In this document: piece after piece, positions 54,895 through 64,000 of the stretch
Numbering within the stretch: position 1 is the first letter of the stretch
Layout: each line of letters begins with the position of its first letter
Program-made: the position numbers and the translations under genes
Assembly: GCF_905404315.1 (NCBI RefSeq)
Contig: NC_066292.1
Location: 12,648,001 to 12,712,000, forward strand
Direction: 5' to 3'
DNA from: Leptidea sinapis
Lineage: Eukaryota; Arthropoda; Insecta; Lepidoptera; Pieridae
DNA: 64,000 nt
The notes under the pieces: model-generated
Told to the model about the DNA's origin: nothing
Databases searched by the model: none
The model's input: only the letters and a program-made list of their open reading frames with translations

Positions 54895-55850
54895 GAATAA
54901 ATGATCTTGAAACTGATTTACCGCGAGCCTCTTGAGATAATGGTCAAGGCTCTTTGCTATAAGACCGTTTTCGGCAACAACTATAGGGGCAATTATTGTT
55001 GAATCAACCTCGTATGCTAGATGCTTTGACGATTTGCCTATCTCAGCTGTCACGATATTATCATCACACGGAACGGTGATATCAAGAAATGCTTCATATC
55101 AATGATAGTTCGATCCGTGATGTTTTATCGGTCCCAGTAGAGCTTAGCACGGCTGTTTTCCAGAACTGGCTCCGGATTATACTTGTAATACGAGACTTCA
55201 AAATGAACAAGATAGTATCAATGAAAAAGTTGCTGATGGTTAATCCTGGCTACTTGTTTGTGTGTGTGCAAATACTCTCCATTGGCAAGACGAGAATAAC
55301 TGGGAATAATATGTCTGGTGGACTCACCAGGATGATGACACGCCCGACATATTATGTCTACTGTGCCATCCTTCATGATGTAGTTATTTGTCTTCATAAC
55401 TTCATCAGCAATTGCACAGGCAAATCCTTCAGTTTTCCCAAAGAGGTCACCAAATCGTAGCCAGGGACACAGATGAAATTGAGTCTACATCAGGCCCGTA
55501 GGGAGCCCGGTAAAACCATCCATGAAGCTTTTTTCCCCTCCATACATTCAAGTGATAATAATAATAACAATAATAACGGGTTTTCCACTAGTTCTCTTTC
55601 GACAAAGAGAGTGGAGTAAGTCCATTGTCTACTGCCACAATTTCTCGATGCATTGCCTATTCTTTACGTAGAAAATATTCCCTGAGAATACAACTCACGA
55701 TTATGCAGGTTTTTGGCACTTAGAAAGCAGCGGCCTCCAAATTTCCGTGGGATATAATACAATCTCATTAAAGATGAGCGTGGATACAGTATGTCGTTAG
55801 TAGTTTACGGACCTTTCTGTCTAGGCTTCGAGCTCAATCTGAGTCCACTT
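54895..55850 (-). mobile_element. Fragment of a LINE with a restriction-like endonuclease (RLE) domain
   Basis: Read on the minus strand in several frames: ELEALDRKVRKLLTTYCIH, PRKFGGRCFLSAKNLHNREL, VDNGLTPLSL, RFGDLFGKTEGFACAIADEV, a zinc knuckle CRACHHPGESTRHI (about 55370-55330), SRLANGEYLHTHKQVA, YYKYNPEPVL, DRTIIDMKHFLDITVPCDDN and VVAENGLIAKSLDHYLKRLA. This order (post-RT, CCHC knuckle, PD-(D/E)XK-like end) fits LINEs with an R2-type RLE rather than an AP endonuclease. It carries stops and frameshifts and has no RT core. The clade within the RLE LINEs is unsure. Confidence 0.6.
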
Positions 55851-55859
55851 TAGTATGCC

Positions 55860-56235
55860 AAAAGTTTATATTAATAGGGGCATTACCCAACAGTTGAAAC
55901 CTGGTGTTAAGTCATCACCAGCATCCACAATCTCTTGCAACACCAGTGAAATCACAGAAGCGATGCCGGCCTTTAAGGAAGGTGTTCGTGCTTTTTTTGG
56001 AGGTACCCATATCGTAACGTCATGGAAACACCGCACAAGGAAGTTCATTCCGCAGCTGTGTAGTCCGTGGAAGAAAGCTCCTTGAAAACCGCACTGTGGT
56101 GAGCGCCACACATCCAGATGGTGGGGATGATATCCTAACTTGTGGCGTATCCTGCGAAGGTTCGAATTCAGCAGCAGGAATCAGGTGAAACAGCTCTTCG
56201 AAACACTCCCAGTGATAAACCGTTTAAAGAAACGT
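55860..56235 (-). mobile_element. LINE 3' fragment, copy D
   Basis: It matches the family at 47131-47813 on the minus strand: CACCATCTGGATGTGTGG, the NFLVRCFHDVTIW-frame equivalent of ELPCAVF, and ACCTTCCTTAAAGGCCGGCA. The 3' UTR ends near GGTGATGACTTAACACCAGG. It carries several indels. Confidence 0.75.
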
Positions 56236-56239
56236 TTCT

Positions 56240-56820
56240 TTCGTCACCAGCCTTTTAATGTCCCTATCTAAAAAGCGCATAGTATTTGTGTGTTTCAGTC
56301 TGACTGAGTGATTTCGGAAACAACGACAACAAGTAAGAAGCATATAGCTACCTGGATTCGAGTTGTCACCTTTTTAGGGATCGTATGAATAAGGCTGACT
56401 TCCATATTTCTGTGACTATGCCTATAAGTAAGAGTGCTAGGATATGACGTGTTGCAAATTCTACAGATCTGAAGACCGGACGCAAGAACTTCAACATGCA
56501 ACTTTTTAAATATTCAAATTGCAGTAGATACAAATAATTTTGTTAAAATATGTCCCTCTTGGCCGCTGGTGATGCGGACATCCATGGGCAACCACCTCAC
56601 CACTTCCCATCACGGAAGCCACTTGCCTTCATTTACCCCATCCTAAATTTAAAAAACATTCATAAGTATCATTTCTTTGAACCAAATGAGTAAATGAAAT
56701 TGATTTGGTTTGCTGTCTCTTTGTCTTAGGTGCCTTTATTAATGGATGGTTATATATATATTAATTATCTTTCTCACGGATATAATTTGAATACTTTCAT
56801 TTTAAACACAATCATTTTGT
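56240..56820. other. No recognisable gene
   Basis: No homology recognised. The minus-strand 68-codon frame 56295-56501 contains CRICNTSYPSTLTYRHSHRN, a CxxC...HxxxxH spacing like a single zinc finger, but without further support. Confidence 0.4.
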
Positions 56821-56823
56821 TAA

Positions 56824-56945
56824 GGAGGAGGAGGACAGACCAGCGTAAATACAGGTCACCTGCAGCAGATAGGTGATCACCGCTACCCATATTCTCTTAT
56901 AACACCAGAGGAATCACAAGAGCTTAGCCGACCCTACGTCAAAGG
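56824..56945 (-). mobile_element. LINE 3'-UTR fragment, copy F
   Basis: On the plus strand, GGAGGAGGACAGACCAGCGT, TAGGTGATCACCGCTACCCA and AACACCAGAGGAATCACAAG match the 3' UTR and last codons of the same family with substitutions. Confidence 0.65.
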
Positions 56946-57212
56946 TTTGCTAGAATTCGATAGTTACTCACCGACCTAACGGAACGTTGAACTTGTTGTT
57001 TACAAAAACAGCGCTTAAAGATTTTGATTATGATAACTTCATAACTTCATGAAGTGGTATTGCTCGCGCAACTCTTGACAAAATAGTACTATTTCCTTAT
57101 TTTTTTTAATTATTGTGCAGTGAATTTAGTGGCCTGTCTTCTTGTTTTGAATTTGGAATCCTAATTCATTGTGCAAATACAGACGACAAAACAATAAGAG
57201 GAACAACAAACA

Positions 57213-58510
57213 AAATGGACCATGAAAATATTACCATTCGAAAAAGGCTTAAAAAATCTAATTCTTTAAGCAATATATCCACCTCAAATATATCGCTTCT
57301 AGACACAACTGTAATGAGTCTACCTGACACATCACTGGATGAAACAATTACTTGCCTAAACGATAAAATAAAGGAGCTTACGATTGAGCTTCAAAGCGCT
57401 CACCAGGAAATTGAAAATATCAGCCATGACAATAGACAGTTGACGTTGGAAGTAGAGAAATGCAATAGAATTATTCAAATTTATAAAAAATTAGGAGAAG
57501 AGAATCATACAAATACTACTCCAAACACGGGTAGGAAAAAAAAAGAAAAAGTCGGTAACTACTAGCAATACACCGATACAGTTAACTTTTGACAAAAAAA
57601 GGAGTTAAAAAATGGTACAAATATTTTACACCCCGAAATAGCGCAGACACAGGAATCAAATCAGGAGACAACAGTCTCAGATAGTTTAAATAAATCATTT
57701 TTGACTAAGAAAAAGTATCATGTTACTGAAGTAAAGCAGGACAAGAGAGCAATTCCAAATAATCCTAAGAGAGTAGTTGAGGGCAAAATCCAGAAAGAGG
57801 ACCTACTGAAGCTTAAATCAAGAAAAAGGATCGTGATTATTGCGGATGAGCAAGGGAGAGGTACTCAAAGAATATTGCAAAATTTGACTGGGCCCATGTA
57901 TGAGGTCACTTGTTTTCTGAAACCAGGTGCAAAATTAACTGATATACTTCTTTCCGAGACAAGGTTGATGCAAAGCTTTAAAAAAAATGATGTTGTCATT
58001 ATAATAGGAGGCACTCATGAAACTAATCCCTACGAGTTTCAACTAAGTTTGAATAGATTTTTCTATAATAACACACATACAAATATTTTAGTAAGTGAAA
58101 TACCCTATAATAGAGCCTTAAATGAAAATAAGTTAAATTACGATTTAAGATTTATATGCGGAAAATTCCAAAATGTATCATTTGTTGACATGGATTATAG
58201 TAGAAGAAGAATGAAACGAAGTATGCAAATACGACTTATATGCCAGGCACTCATAAAGGATATTTTACGCCTTGAATATCGAAGCAAAATAGACAGTTAT
58301 AAAAAACAAATAAAGAATACGCAGAGGAATATTAAAAATACAGAAAATAGTTTGGGTAGCTTCCAAACTGAACGTGGACAAAGTGAAGGTGAAAACGGTA
58401 ATGAAATACAAGAGGAAAAGGATGATGCCAAAAAATATATTCTTGAAATAGAGAAAAGTGGAACTAACGGAAACAGTGCAGAACCTAATAATTTTTTTCG
58501 AGTCTCATAA
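57213..58510 (+). pseudogene. CR1-like ORF1: coiled coil plus degenerate SGNH domain
   Basis: It starts MDHENITIRKRLKKSNSLSN. A coiled coil follows (TCLNDKIKELTIELQSAHQE). The frame is lost in an A-run at about 57533-57560 and returns in the same frame after TAG (57563) and TGA (57590). The SGNH-like domain (57800-58260) shows RIVIIADEQGRG at block I, VVIIIGGTHETNPYEF at block III and FVDMDYSRRR where block V should be. The catalytic Ser and His are therefore both replaced, unlike the copy at 51882-52430, which keeps DRLHL. The C-terminus is Lys/Glu-rich. Esterase-like ORF1 domains are known in CR1 elements; this one is probably structural or dead. Confidence 0.7.
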
Positions 58511-59669
58511 GTTATACATATTACATCAAAATATTAATGGACTTATTAATAAATCTGAACAGATGGTAGTACAACTCGACGAATTAGAACTTAGCAAAAA
58601 TATTTTTATAGATGTACTTTGTTTTACGGAACATAATTTAATTGAACACGATTGTGAGCTGCTTAGGATATCAAATTTTCGCATTGCTTCTGCATATTTT
58701 CGTAATAATAGAAGCGGTGGGTCAGCCATACTTGTACGAAATTCGGTTAAATTTAAAGAGTTAACGGATATCACACGCTTAAGCGTACCAGGTGTTATAG
58801 AATGTAGTGGAGTCGACCTAATAGATCAAAGCACAATAGTAATATGTATTTATAGACCACCAAAACTCGATAAATTTACCTTAGACACATTTTTTGACAG
58901 TTTATACAACATACTTAATAAAAATTGCTTCAAAAAAAGGAAAATCATTACCTGTGGTGATATAAATATAGACGTGTTAAAAAATAATAAAATTACGCAA
59001 ACCCTTAATGAATTAGTACATGGTTTTAATCTTAAATTAGCACTTACACAGCCAACGCGCTTAGTAAGTGGCACATGTATCGATAACTTTTTGACCAATA
59101 TTCGGAGCTATAGCTGTTCTGTTGAAGAACTGGCTCTATCAGACCATACAGCACAAATTTTCAGCTTTACTGTTAAAAAATTTAGTCGGATAGAATACTG
59201 GTTTATTTTAAGAAGAGACATTAGCGAAGAAAACTTGAGTAAATTTAAGGAATACTTAAGTAGTATTACATTTTCGGATGTTGATGAAACATCTGAACCA
59301 AATGAAGCATACAATAGATTTTTCGCAATGTTCTCACTTCTTTACTATCTCTGCTTTCCTTACATTAAAATAAAAATACAGTCAATTAGAAAACCAAAGT
59401 GGATATCAAAAGGAATAAGACAATGTTGCAAAAGGAAACGAGAGTTACTATGGAAATATAGAAAAAAACCTAATAATAAAAATAAACAAAATTACAAAGT
59501 GTATGGAAAGCGTTTAAAAAATATCATCAAACTAACACGAAAATCCCAAAATGATTATAAAATAAGAAATTCGGATAACAAATCTAAGACTACATGGGAC
59601 ATAATAAATGAAAACAGATTAAAACTCAATAATAACATTTGTATGCGTACTTTATATGGACCTCACTAA
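58458..59669 (+). pseudogene. CR1-like ORF2 N-terminal half: endonuclease and linker
   Basis: An open frame of 403 codons with a full AP-type endonuclease: LHQNINGLINKSEQ, VLCFTEHNL, GGSAILV, VICIYRPPKLD, ITCGDINIDVLKN (GDFN altered to GDIN), CIDNFLTN and LALSDHTAQ. The linker (KPKWISKGIRQCCKRKREL, KTTWDIINENRLK) follows. The frame then meets a deletion at about 59640: the expected RT palm start is absent and the next recognisable block is DLTKAFD. The start at 58458 overlaps ORF1. Confidence 0.85.
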
Positions 59670-60765
59670 GGCATTTGACTATGTCGACCATCAAATATTA
59701 TTGAATAAGCTAAGCGTGTACGGGGTTAAAGGAAACAGCTTATCACTTCTAAAATCATATCTAACGGGGAGGCAACAAATGACACAAATAGCGAGGTTAG
59801 TACGGCATGATAAAACAGAAACACCATATATATCGGAGTCAAAAACCGTAACCACTGGAGTACCGCAGGGAAGTATATTAGGTCCATTGTTGTTCATAAC
59901 ATATATAAACGATTTCCCTACGGTAACCAACCATGAGATGATTTTATTTGCTGACGACAGCACAGTGATATTTATAGGTGAAAATTTAAATTCTTTTCAA
60001 AGTGACATTAATAATACTATAGGCAAGATTATAAACTGGTTGACATGTAACAATTTAGTCATAAATCTTGACAAAACTAGAATAATGACATTTGCAAATA
60101 GACGCAATAAGATAGCATTGAACATTAATTATCTAAGTAAAAAAATATCTGAAATAACACAAACAAAATTTGTAGGCCTACATATTGATGATTGCCTAAA
60201 TTGGAAAACCCATATTGAAAATTTGTGCTTGAAGCTAAATAGATTTTCATTTGCATTGCACATGCTGTCTAAAGTAGTAAACCAGTCCGCAGTGTTAGTA
60301 GCTTTTATATATTCGGTACGGGATCATATTTTGGGGAAATTCCACAGATAAGGATAGTGTCTTTAAATGTCAGAAAAAATGTATAAGATCTATATTTCAT
60401 TTAAGCCCTACTGATTCCTGTAAACCATATTTTGATAAATTTAAAATACTTACTTTCCCGTGCCTATATATATATATATATATGAAGTGCTAGTATTCAT
60501 TAGAACAAATGATCAACTATTTAGTTACTCTGATAGTAAACGCAGAAAAAATAAAATATGTTTCACGCAGCATACAACGGCACTTTTTGGTAATAGTATA
60601 TTTAATATAGCTCCTCAGCTATATAATAAACTACCAGCATCATTAGCGGACCAAAACTTAAATATTAACTCTTTTAAAAATAAAATTAAGGAATTTTTAA
60701 TGACGAAGAAATATTATTCAGTTAAAGAATATTTAACAAACATGAATATACATTCATTAGAATAA
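59656..60765 (+). pseudogene. CR1-like ORF2 C-terminal half: reverse transcriptase lacking its first blocks
   Basis: It opens MDLTKAFDYVDHQ and contains TTGVPQGSILGPLLF (59851-59895), the catalytic LFADDSTVIF (59944-59973), LVINLDKTRIM and FVGLHIDDCLNWKTHIE. A frameshift follows at about 60315 (FIYSVRDHILG for expected RYGIIFWG) and another near 60460-60485 in a TA repeat (CLYIYIYI). The C-terminal part FNIAPQLYNKLPASLADQNL then KKYYSVKEYL ends at 60765. About 200 codons of the RT fingers are deleted at the junction with the first half. Confidence 0.85.
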
Positions 60766-61004
60766 GTTCATTCAGATATTTCAAATTAACATTTTTAGTA
60801 AGCAAATTTTTATTTTTCACATTTTTATAATATTATGGTGGATAGACTTTTATGAATAATTTGGTTTTTATGTTGTATGTTTTTCACGGTAAACTTAGAG
60901 TAAGAATTGTAAAATATTATTTTTGCATGCCTACCCGGCAGATTGTTAGCACCTATGATTATAATGTAACACCAATGTACCCACTCAATCTATGCAATTA
61001 AATG

Positions 61005-61031
61005 ACTTGATTTGATTTGATTTGATTTGAA
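61005..61031 (+). repeat. (TTTGA)n 3' tail of the CR1-like element
   Basis: About five TTTGA units close the element's 3' UTR. A microsatellite tail rather than poly(A) is normal for CR1-like LINEs. Confidence 0.85.
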
Positions 61032-61034
61032 AGA

Positions 61035-62830
61035 AAATATCGATTTATGTACGTATTCACGTAAAACTGCATCTGAATCATCAAGCCTCATTTAGATTTT
61101 TTTGCCTCAAATTCCTGAAGTTTGAACCTATTTGTATATTTGTTATAACAATTAGATAGTTTTATTTATATTTATAATGAAGCGACGGGTTCTAATGAAG
61201 ATGGTACCATCGAAGTGTTCTTGTGATGACTTGTGATGAGCTTGAAGGAGGCATCACTGCTATAAAACCCCTTTGCGAATAGTGTTGAACTAGAAAATGA
61301 TAGCAACGACATGGTAATCGAAAAGGTAATTGCATTAAATGCAATCCTCATTACATTAGGAGAATTTACAAATTGAAGTCAACGCGCCGCCTATTCGTGT
61401 ATGTACCCGATAGCTTTTACAGTAATGAGTATTGCTTCAGCGGTCTGCCTTTAATGATTACAATGTTTTGCAAACTCACTATTTGCAACAACATTATTAT
61501 AATATATGCAAAAATACTTTTCTGAATATATAACATTTCATTAATTCGTATTCTAATTCTATGTTTTACTTCGATTATGTTAAAACATGTGCATCATGCC
61601 TATTGTGTATGAAAACATATTTTTAGAGATTCCTTGATTCCATTTGTGCGAGAAAACCTGTCTTTGCAACAAACTCCCCGCAAATACTTATGCGTACGGC
61701 TACCATTTTAATTACACGAGCTCTGAGCAGAAGCTTTCAAAAATCAATTCCATTAAATGAACTGTCTGACAAGTATTGATACGCGAATAGAGTTTTTTCT
61801 GTTTGTGTTTTTCATGTAATGTTTATTTTTAATGTTATGTACATTTATTTTGTTTCTTAAAATATGTGCTGGATAATAATTGTAATTTAAATAAATCAAA
61901 GATTATCGCTTGTATAAGTCCATTGAATTTAAACATTCATAAATTTGTCAAACCAAAATTTTTTTTATCTCTACTATTTAATGTAAAGATTTTCAATACA
62001 TTTGAAAATATTTTACACAATAATTAAAATTTAATTTAATACTCGTAAAAATCTGGATATGTTGGATGAGTTAGTAAATTTTGTTAATAACCCACAGAAA
62101 ATCTTCATAGTAAATATTCTAATGTTTTGTCTACAAAACATTTTGAAATATCAGAGACACCAGATAGCGCTAAACTACTTTCAAAAAAAATGTTTAAATG
62201 AATGTTAAGATTCATAAGAAGAGTTTGAATCCTTTAGATAATGTTTCATTTAAATGTGCGATAATTAAAACAATAATGTGTGCAAATGGAATACAATAAA
62301 ACACAAACTAAATATAAATTTATAAAATTTAATTCGTAAACCTAAATAACTATATCCTTATCTTATAATACAAGTTTCATAAAACTAATTAATATCACAT
62401 ATCACCAGCGACTTCTAGTATACGATGTACGAAATCATTTTATAAATGATTTACATTTTAGGCAAGTTTATCGAAATAGATCACACAAGTTAATATTTAC
62501 AATGTCACAATCATTTCAATAACAATTGCTAGAATATTAAAAACAAATATTTTATTAATAATAGTCAACCAATCAAGTTTACAAAAATCTCATTTTATTC
62601 ATAACATAACCCAAACAGTCTAATGATGTCTTGTTACTCCCTTAAATGTAAGAATATTATATTATATTACTGGGTTTCTTGTTCATTCATTACACTGGAA
62701 ACAAGTATACAATTTGACATGCGAATTTCGTTACAATTTATGTAGGAAACATTAAATTAGTTACACTAAAATATTACTGGCACTAAAAGACTTAACCTTT
62801 TTTTAATGTTTTTACATTCCTTAAGACCAA
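61035..62830. other. No recognisable gene
   Basis: AT-rich intergenic DNA with no frame or repeat I recognise. It includes the probable 3' flank of the multicopper oxidase gene. Confidence 0.45.
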
Positions 62831-62833
62831 TGC

Positions 62834-63045
62834 GACGCTTCTTTGCACAGGGCATCCAGGGCATGTGCAATGCTAGATGGGATAGCTGTGCCTCGAGCAG
62901 TAGTGTTCAACCACTAGCTGTGTTTTGATTTGAAGGGCACCGAGCTAGTGATGTTACTGTACTAATGAAACTTAACATCTTTTGTCTCAAAGTGACAAGT
63001 CAGCAGGGCGTATTATTTACCATCAGATGAGCAGTCCCTTTGACA
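62834..63045 (+). mobile_element. SINE family 1, old diverged copy
   Basis: GCTTCTTTGCACAGG, GAAGGGCACCGAGCTAGTG, TTGTCTCAAAGTGACAAG and CAGGGCGTATTATTTACCAT follow the family order with many substitutions and a deletion. It lies just downstream of the oxidase gene. Confidence 0.6.
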
Positions 63046-63266
63046 CTTAAATCATTTGACGTGCAAAATGCTTTTTATAAAATACAAGTAAGTACAGTCC
63101 AAAAAACTGGGAAGAATTAAGATAAGTACAAATTGGTATTAGGGTTATATTAAATATATTGAAGCTATAGTACTCATAGTTTACGTTCTTAAAAAAAATC
63201 TTATTAACCAAACATAATACTATCAGAGAAGAACCCAATTTTGTCGCTGACGATGTAGAATGTAAT

Positions 63267-63314
63267 TCACATTGGTGGCCATTAGTTTACATCAACTACT
63301 GGCCACCAATGTGA
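63267..63314. repeat. 15-bp perfect inverted repeat across the oxidase stop codon
   Basis: TCACATTGGTGGCCA (63267-63281) pairs perfectly with 63300-63314 around an 18-nt loop. In the minus-strand gene one arm is coding (it encodes SHWWP) and the other is the first 15 nt after the TAA stop, which lies in the loop. Confidence 0.9.
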
Positions 63315-63937
63315 TATCGATATTACATTATCTTCTTTGGGGTTTTCTGTAGTGTGATGTTCCAACATATTATCAGGCATATAGCTGCCACATGTTGGGA
63401 AATTACGTGGTATAGGAGCAAAATCCTTTTCCTCGCCGACTTTGAAAACTAGCGCAATACCAACTACTACATGGAATTCTATATGACAATGGAAAAGCCA
63501 ATATCCAGGATTATCGGCTTTAAAACGTATAACCGTATAGCCACCATCTGGAACTGTAACTGCATCTTTAAGAGGCGCGTTCCTATGATTACCTTTCAGA
63601 AGTCCAGCTTCGTCAAATGCTTTAATCTCATCAATTGTAATGTCACTGGCCAATCTTCTTATACCGACCACTCTGAAGAAATGTCCGTGTAAATGGAAAG
63701 GGTGATTAGCGTCAAAAGTGACACCCTCATCGACAATGGTGACATCAACAACGGCGTTCTTTTTCACTGATAGAACGTGAGAACACTCACAGAAGCCTTC
63801 TTTGCAAGAATTTTCGATGTTACATGCGTTGCAGTAATTGTCTGATGATGGACGACTTAGCATAAGTGGGCTGGACGGCATCTTCATCGAAATGTGATTC
63901 AGTTGAAGTGTGTAGAGACGATTGTCATGATTTGGAA
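63282..63937 (-). CDS. Laccase-like multicopper oxidase, terminal exon
   Basis: The exon follows an acceptor TTTATTTACAG (63948-63938) in phase 1 and reads PNHDNRLYTLQLNHISMKMP onward to the TAA at 63284-63282. It encodes the third cupredoxin domain of an insect laccase-type oxidase: ANHPFHLHGHFFRVVG carries the HxH trinuclear and type-1 ligands, and YWLFHCHIEFHVVVGIALVF carries HCH and the type-1 His. The Cys-rich stretch CNACNIENSCKEGFCECSH also fits insect enzymes. Such proteins oxidise phenols with reduction of O2 to water, usually extracellularly (cuticle, gut or salivary). The residue at the type-1 axial position is Ile, where Met or Leu is common. Upstream exons are outside the window. 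It is the one clearly intact host exon in the right half. Confidence 0.9.
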
Positions 63938-64000
63938 CTGTAAATAAAAGTTTAATAATGAAGTAACTTTCAATAATAAATACTTGTAATTATAACATAC

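Larger units (their letters stand above)
57000..61031 (+). mobile_element. CR1-like element with SGNH-type ORF1 and (TTTGA)n tail
   Basis: Plus-strand order: 5' UTR (about 57000-57212), ORF1 (57213-58510), ORF2 (58458-60765) overlapping it by about 50 bp, a 3' UTR and a microsatellite tail at 61005-61031. It has an internal RT deletion and several frameshifts. It is the only element here with both ORF1, ORF2 and an unambiguous tail. Confidence 0.85.

Noticed and set aside
56295..56501. Single zinc-finger gene on the minus strand
   Set aside because: One CxxC and HxxxxH spacing in a 68-codon frame, no supporting domain, start or neighbours.
1..64000. LTR retrotransposons, endogenous viruses, CRISPR arrays, rRNA
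   Set aside because: No gag/protease/integrase motifs, LTR pairs, primer-binding sites, spaced repeat arrays or rRNA sequence were seen.

Overview
The window looks like AT-rich nuclear DNA of an insect, most probably a moth or butterfly (Lepidoptera). The call rests on the Helitron ends, the SINE families, the mix of CR1, Jockey, RTE and LOA-type LINEs, and host genes with small introns. I cannot name the species. No prokaryotic, viral, plasmid, LTR-element or CRISPR structure was seen.

Only three host loci are well supported. (1) A Kazal-type inhibitor exon lies on the minus strand at 7118-7422. (2) A paralogous Kazal gene lies on the plus strand, with a proposed first exon at 31188-31230 and a second at 32463-32749; both genes carry a phase-1 intron inside the signal peptide. 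(3) The last exon of a laccase-like multicopper oxidase lies on the minus strand at 63282-63937, with the rest of the gene beyond the right edge.

Most of the remainder is transposable-element debris. 0.2-5 kb: a LINE 3' fragment against a decayed CR1-like element. 5.8-6.9 kb: a SINE, a short Helitron and a tRNA-like unit. 8.3-8.7 kb: a clean 379-bp insertion with a 13-bp target duplication. 13.2-18.1 kb: a 4.84-kb MULE-like DNA transposon with inverted termini and a 9-bp target duplication, inserted into a SINE and carrying a second SINE. Its broken gene joins a WRKY-GCM1/FAR1-like finger, a SWIM finger, an AT-hook-like motif and a PHD finger. 19.1-30.5 kb: one RNase H-bearing (I/LOA-type) LINE split by a Jockey-like element and a CR1 element. 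31-45 kb: the second Kazal gene among LINE tails, palindromic repeats, RTE fragments, SINEs and a Helitron holding a decayed Rep N-terminal region.

45.8-61 kb is a second LINE cluster: a coiled-coil-ORF1 LINE interrupted by a LINE fragment, a CR1 with a truncated SGNH-type ORF1, a Jockey element, a restriction-like-endonuclease LINE fragment, and a CR1 with ORF1, ORF2 and a (TTTGA)n tail. Every multi-kilobase element has frameshifts, stops or deletions, so none looks autonomous. 61-63 kb is mostly empty. Stretches with nothing recognisable are listed explicitly.
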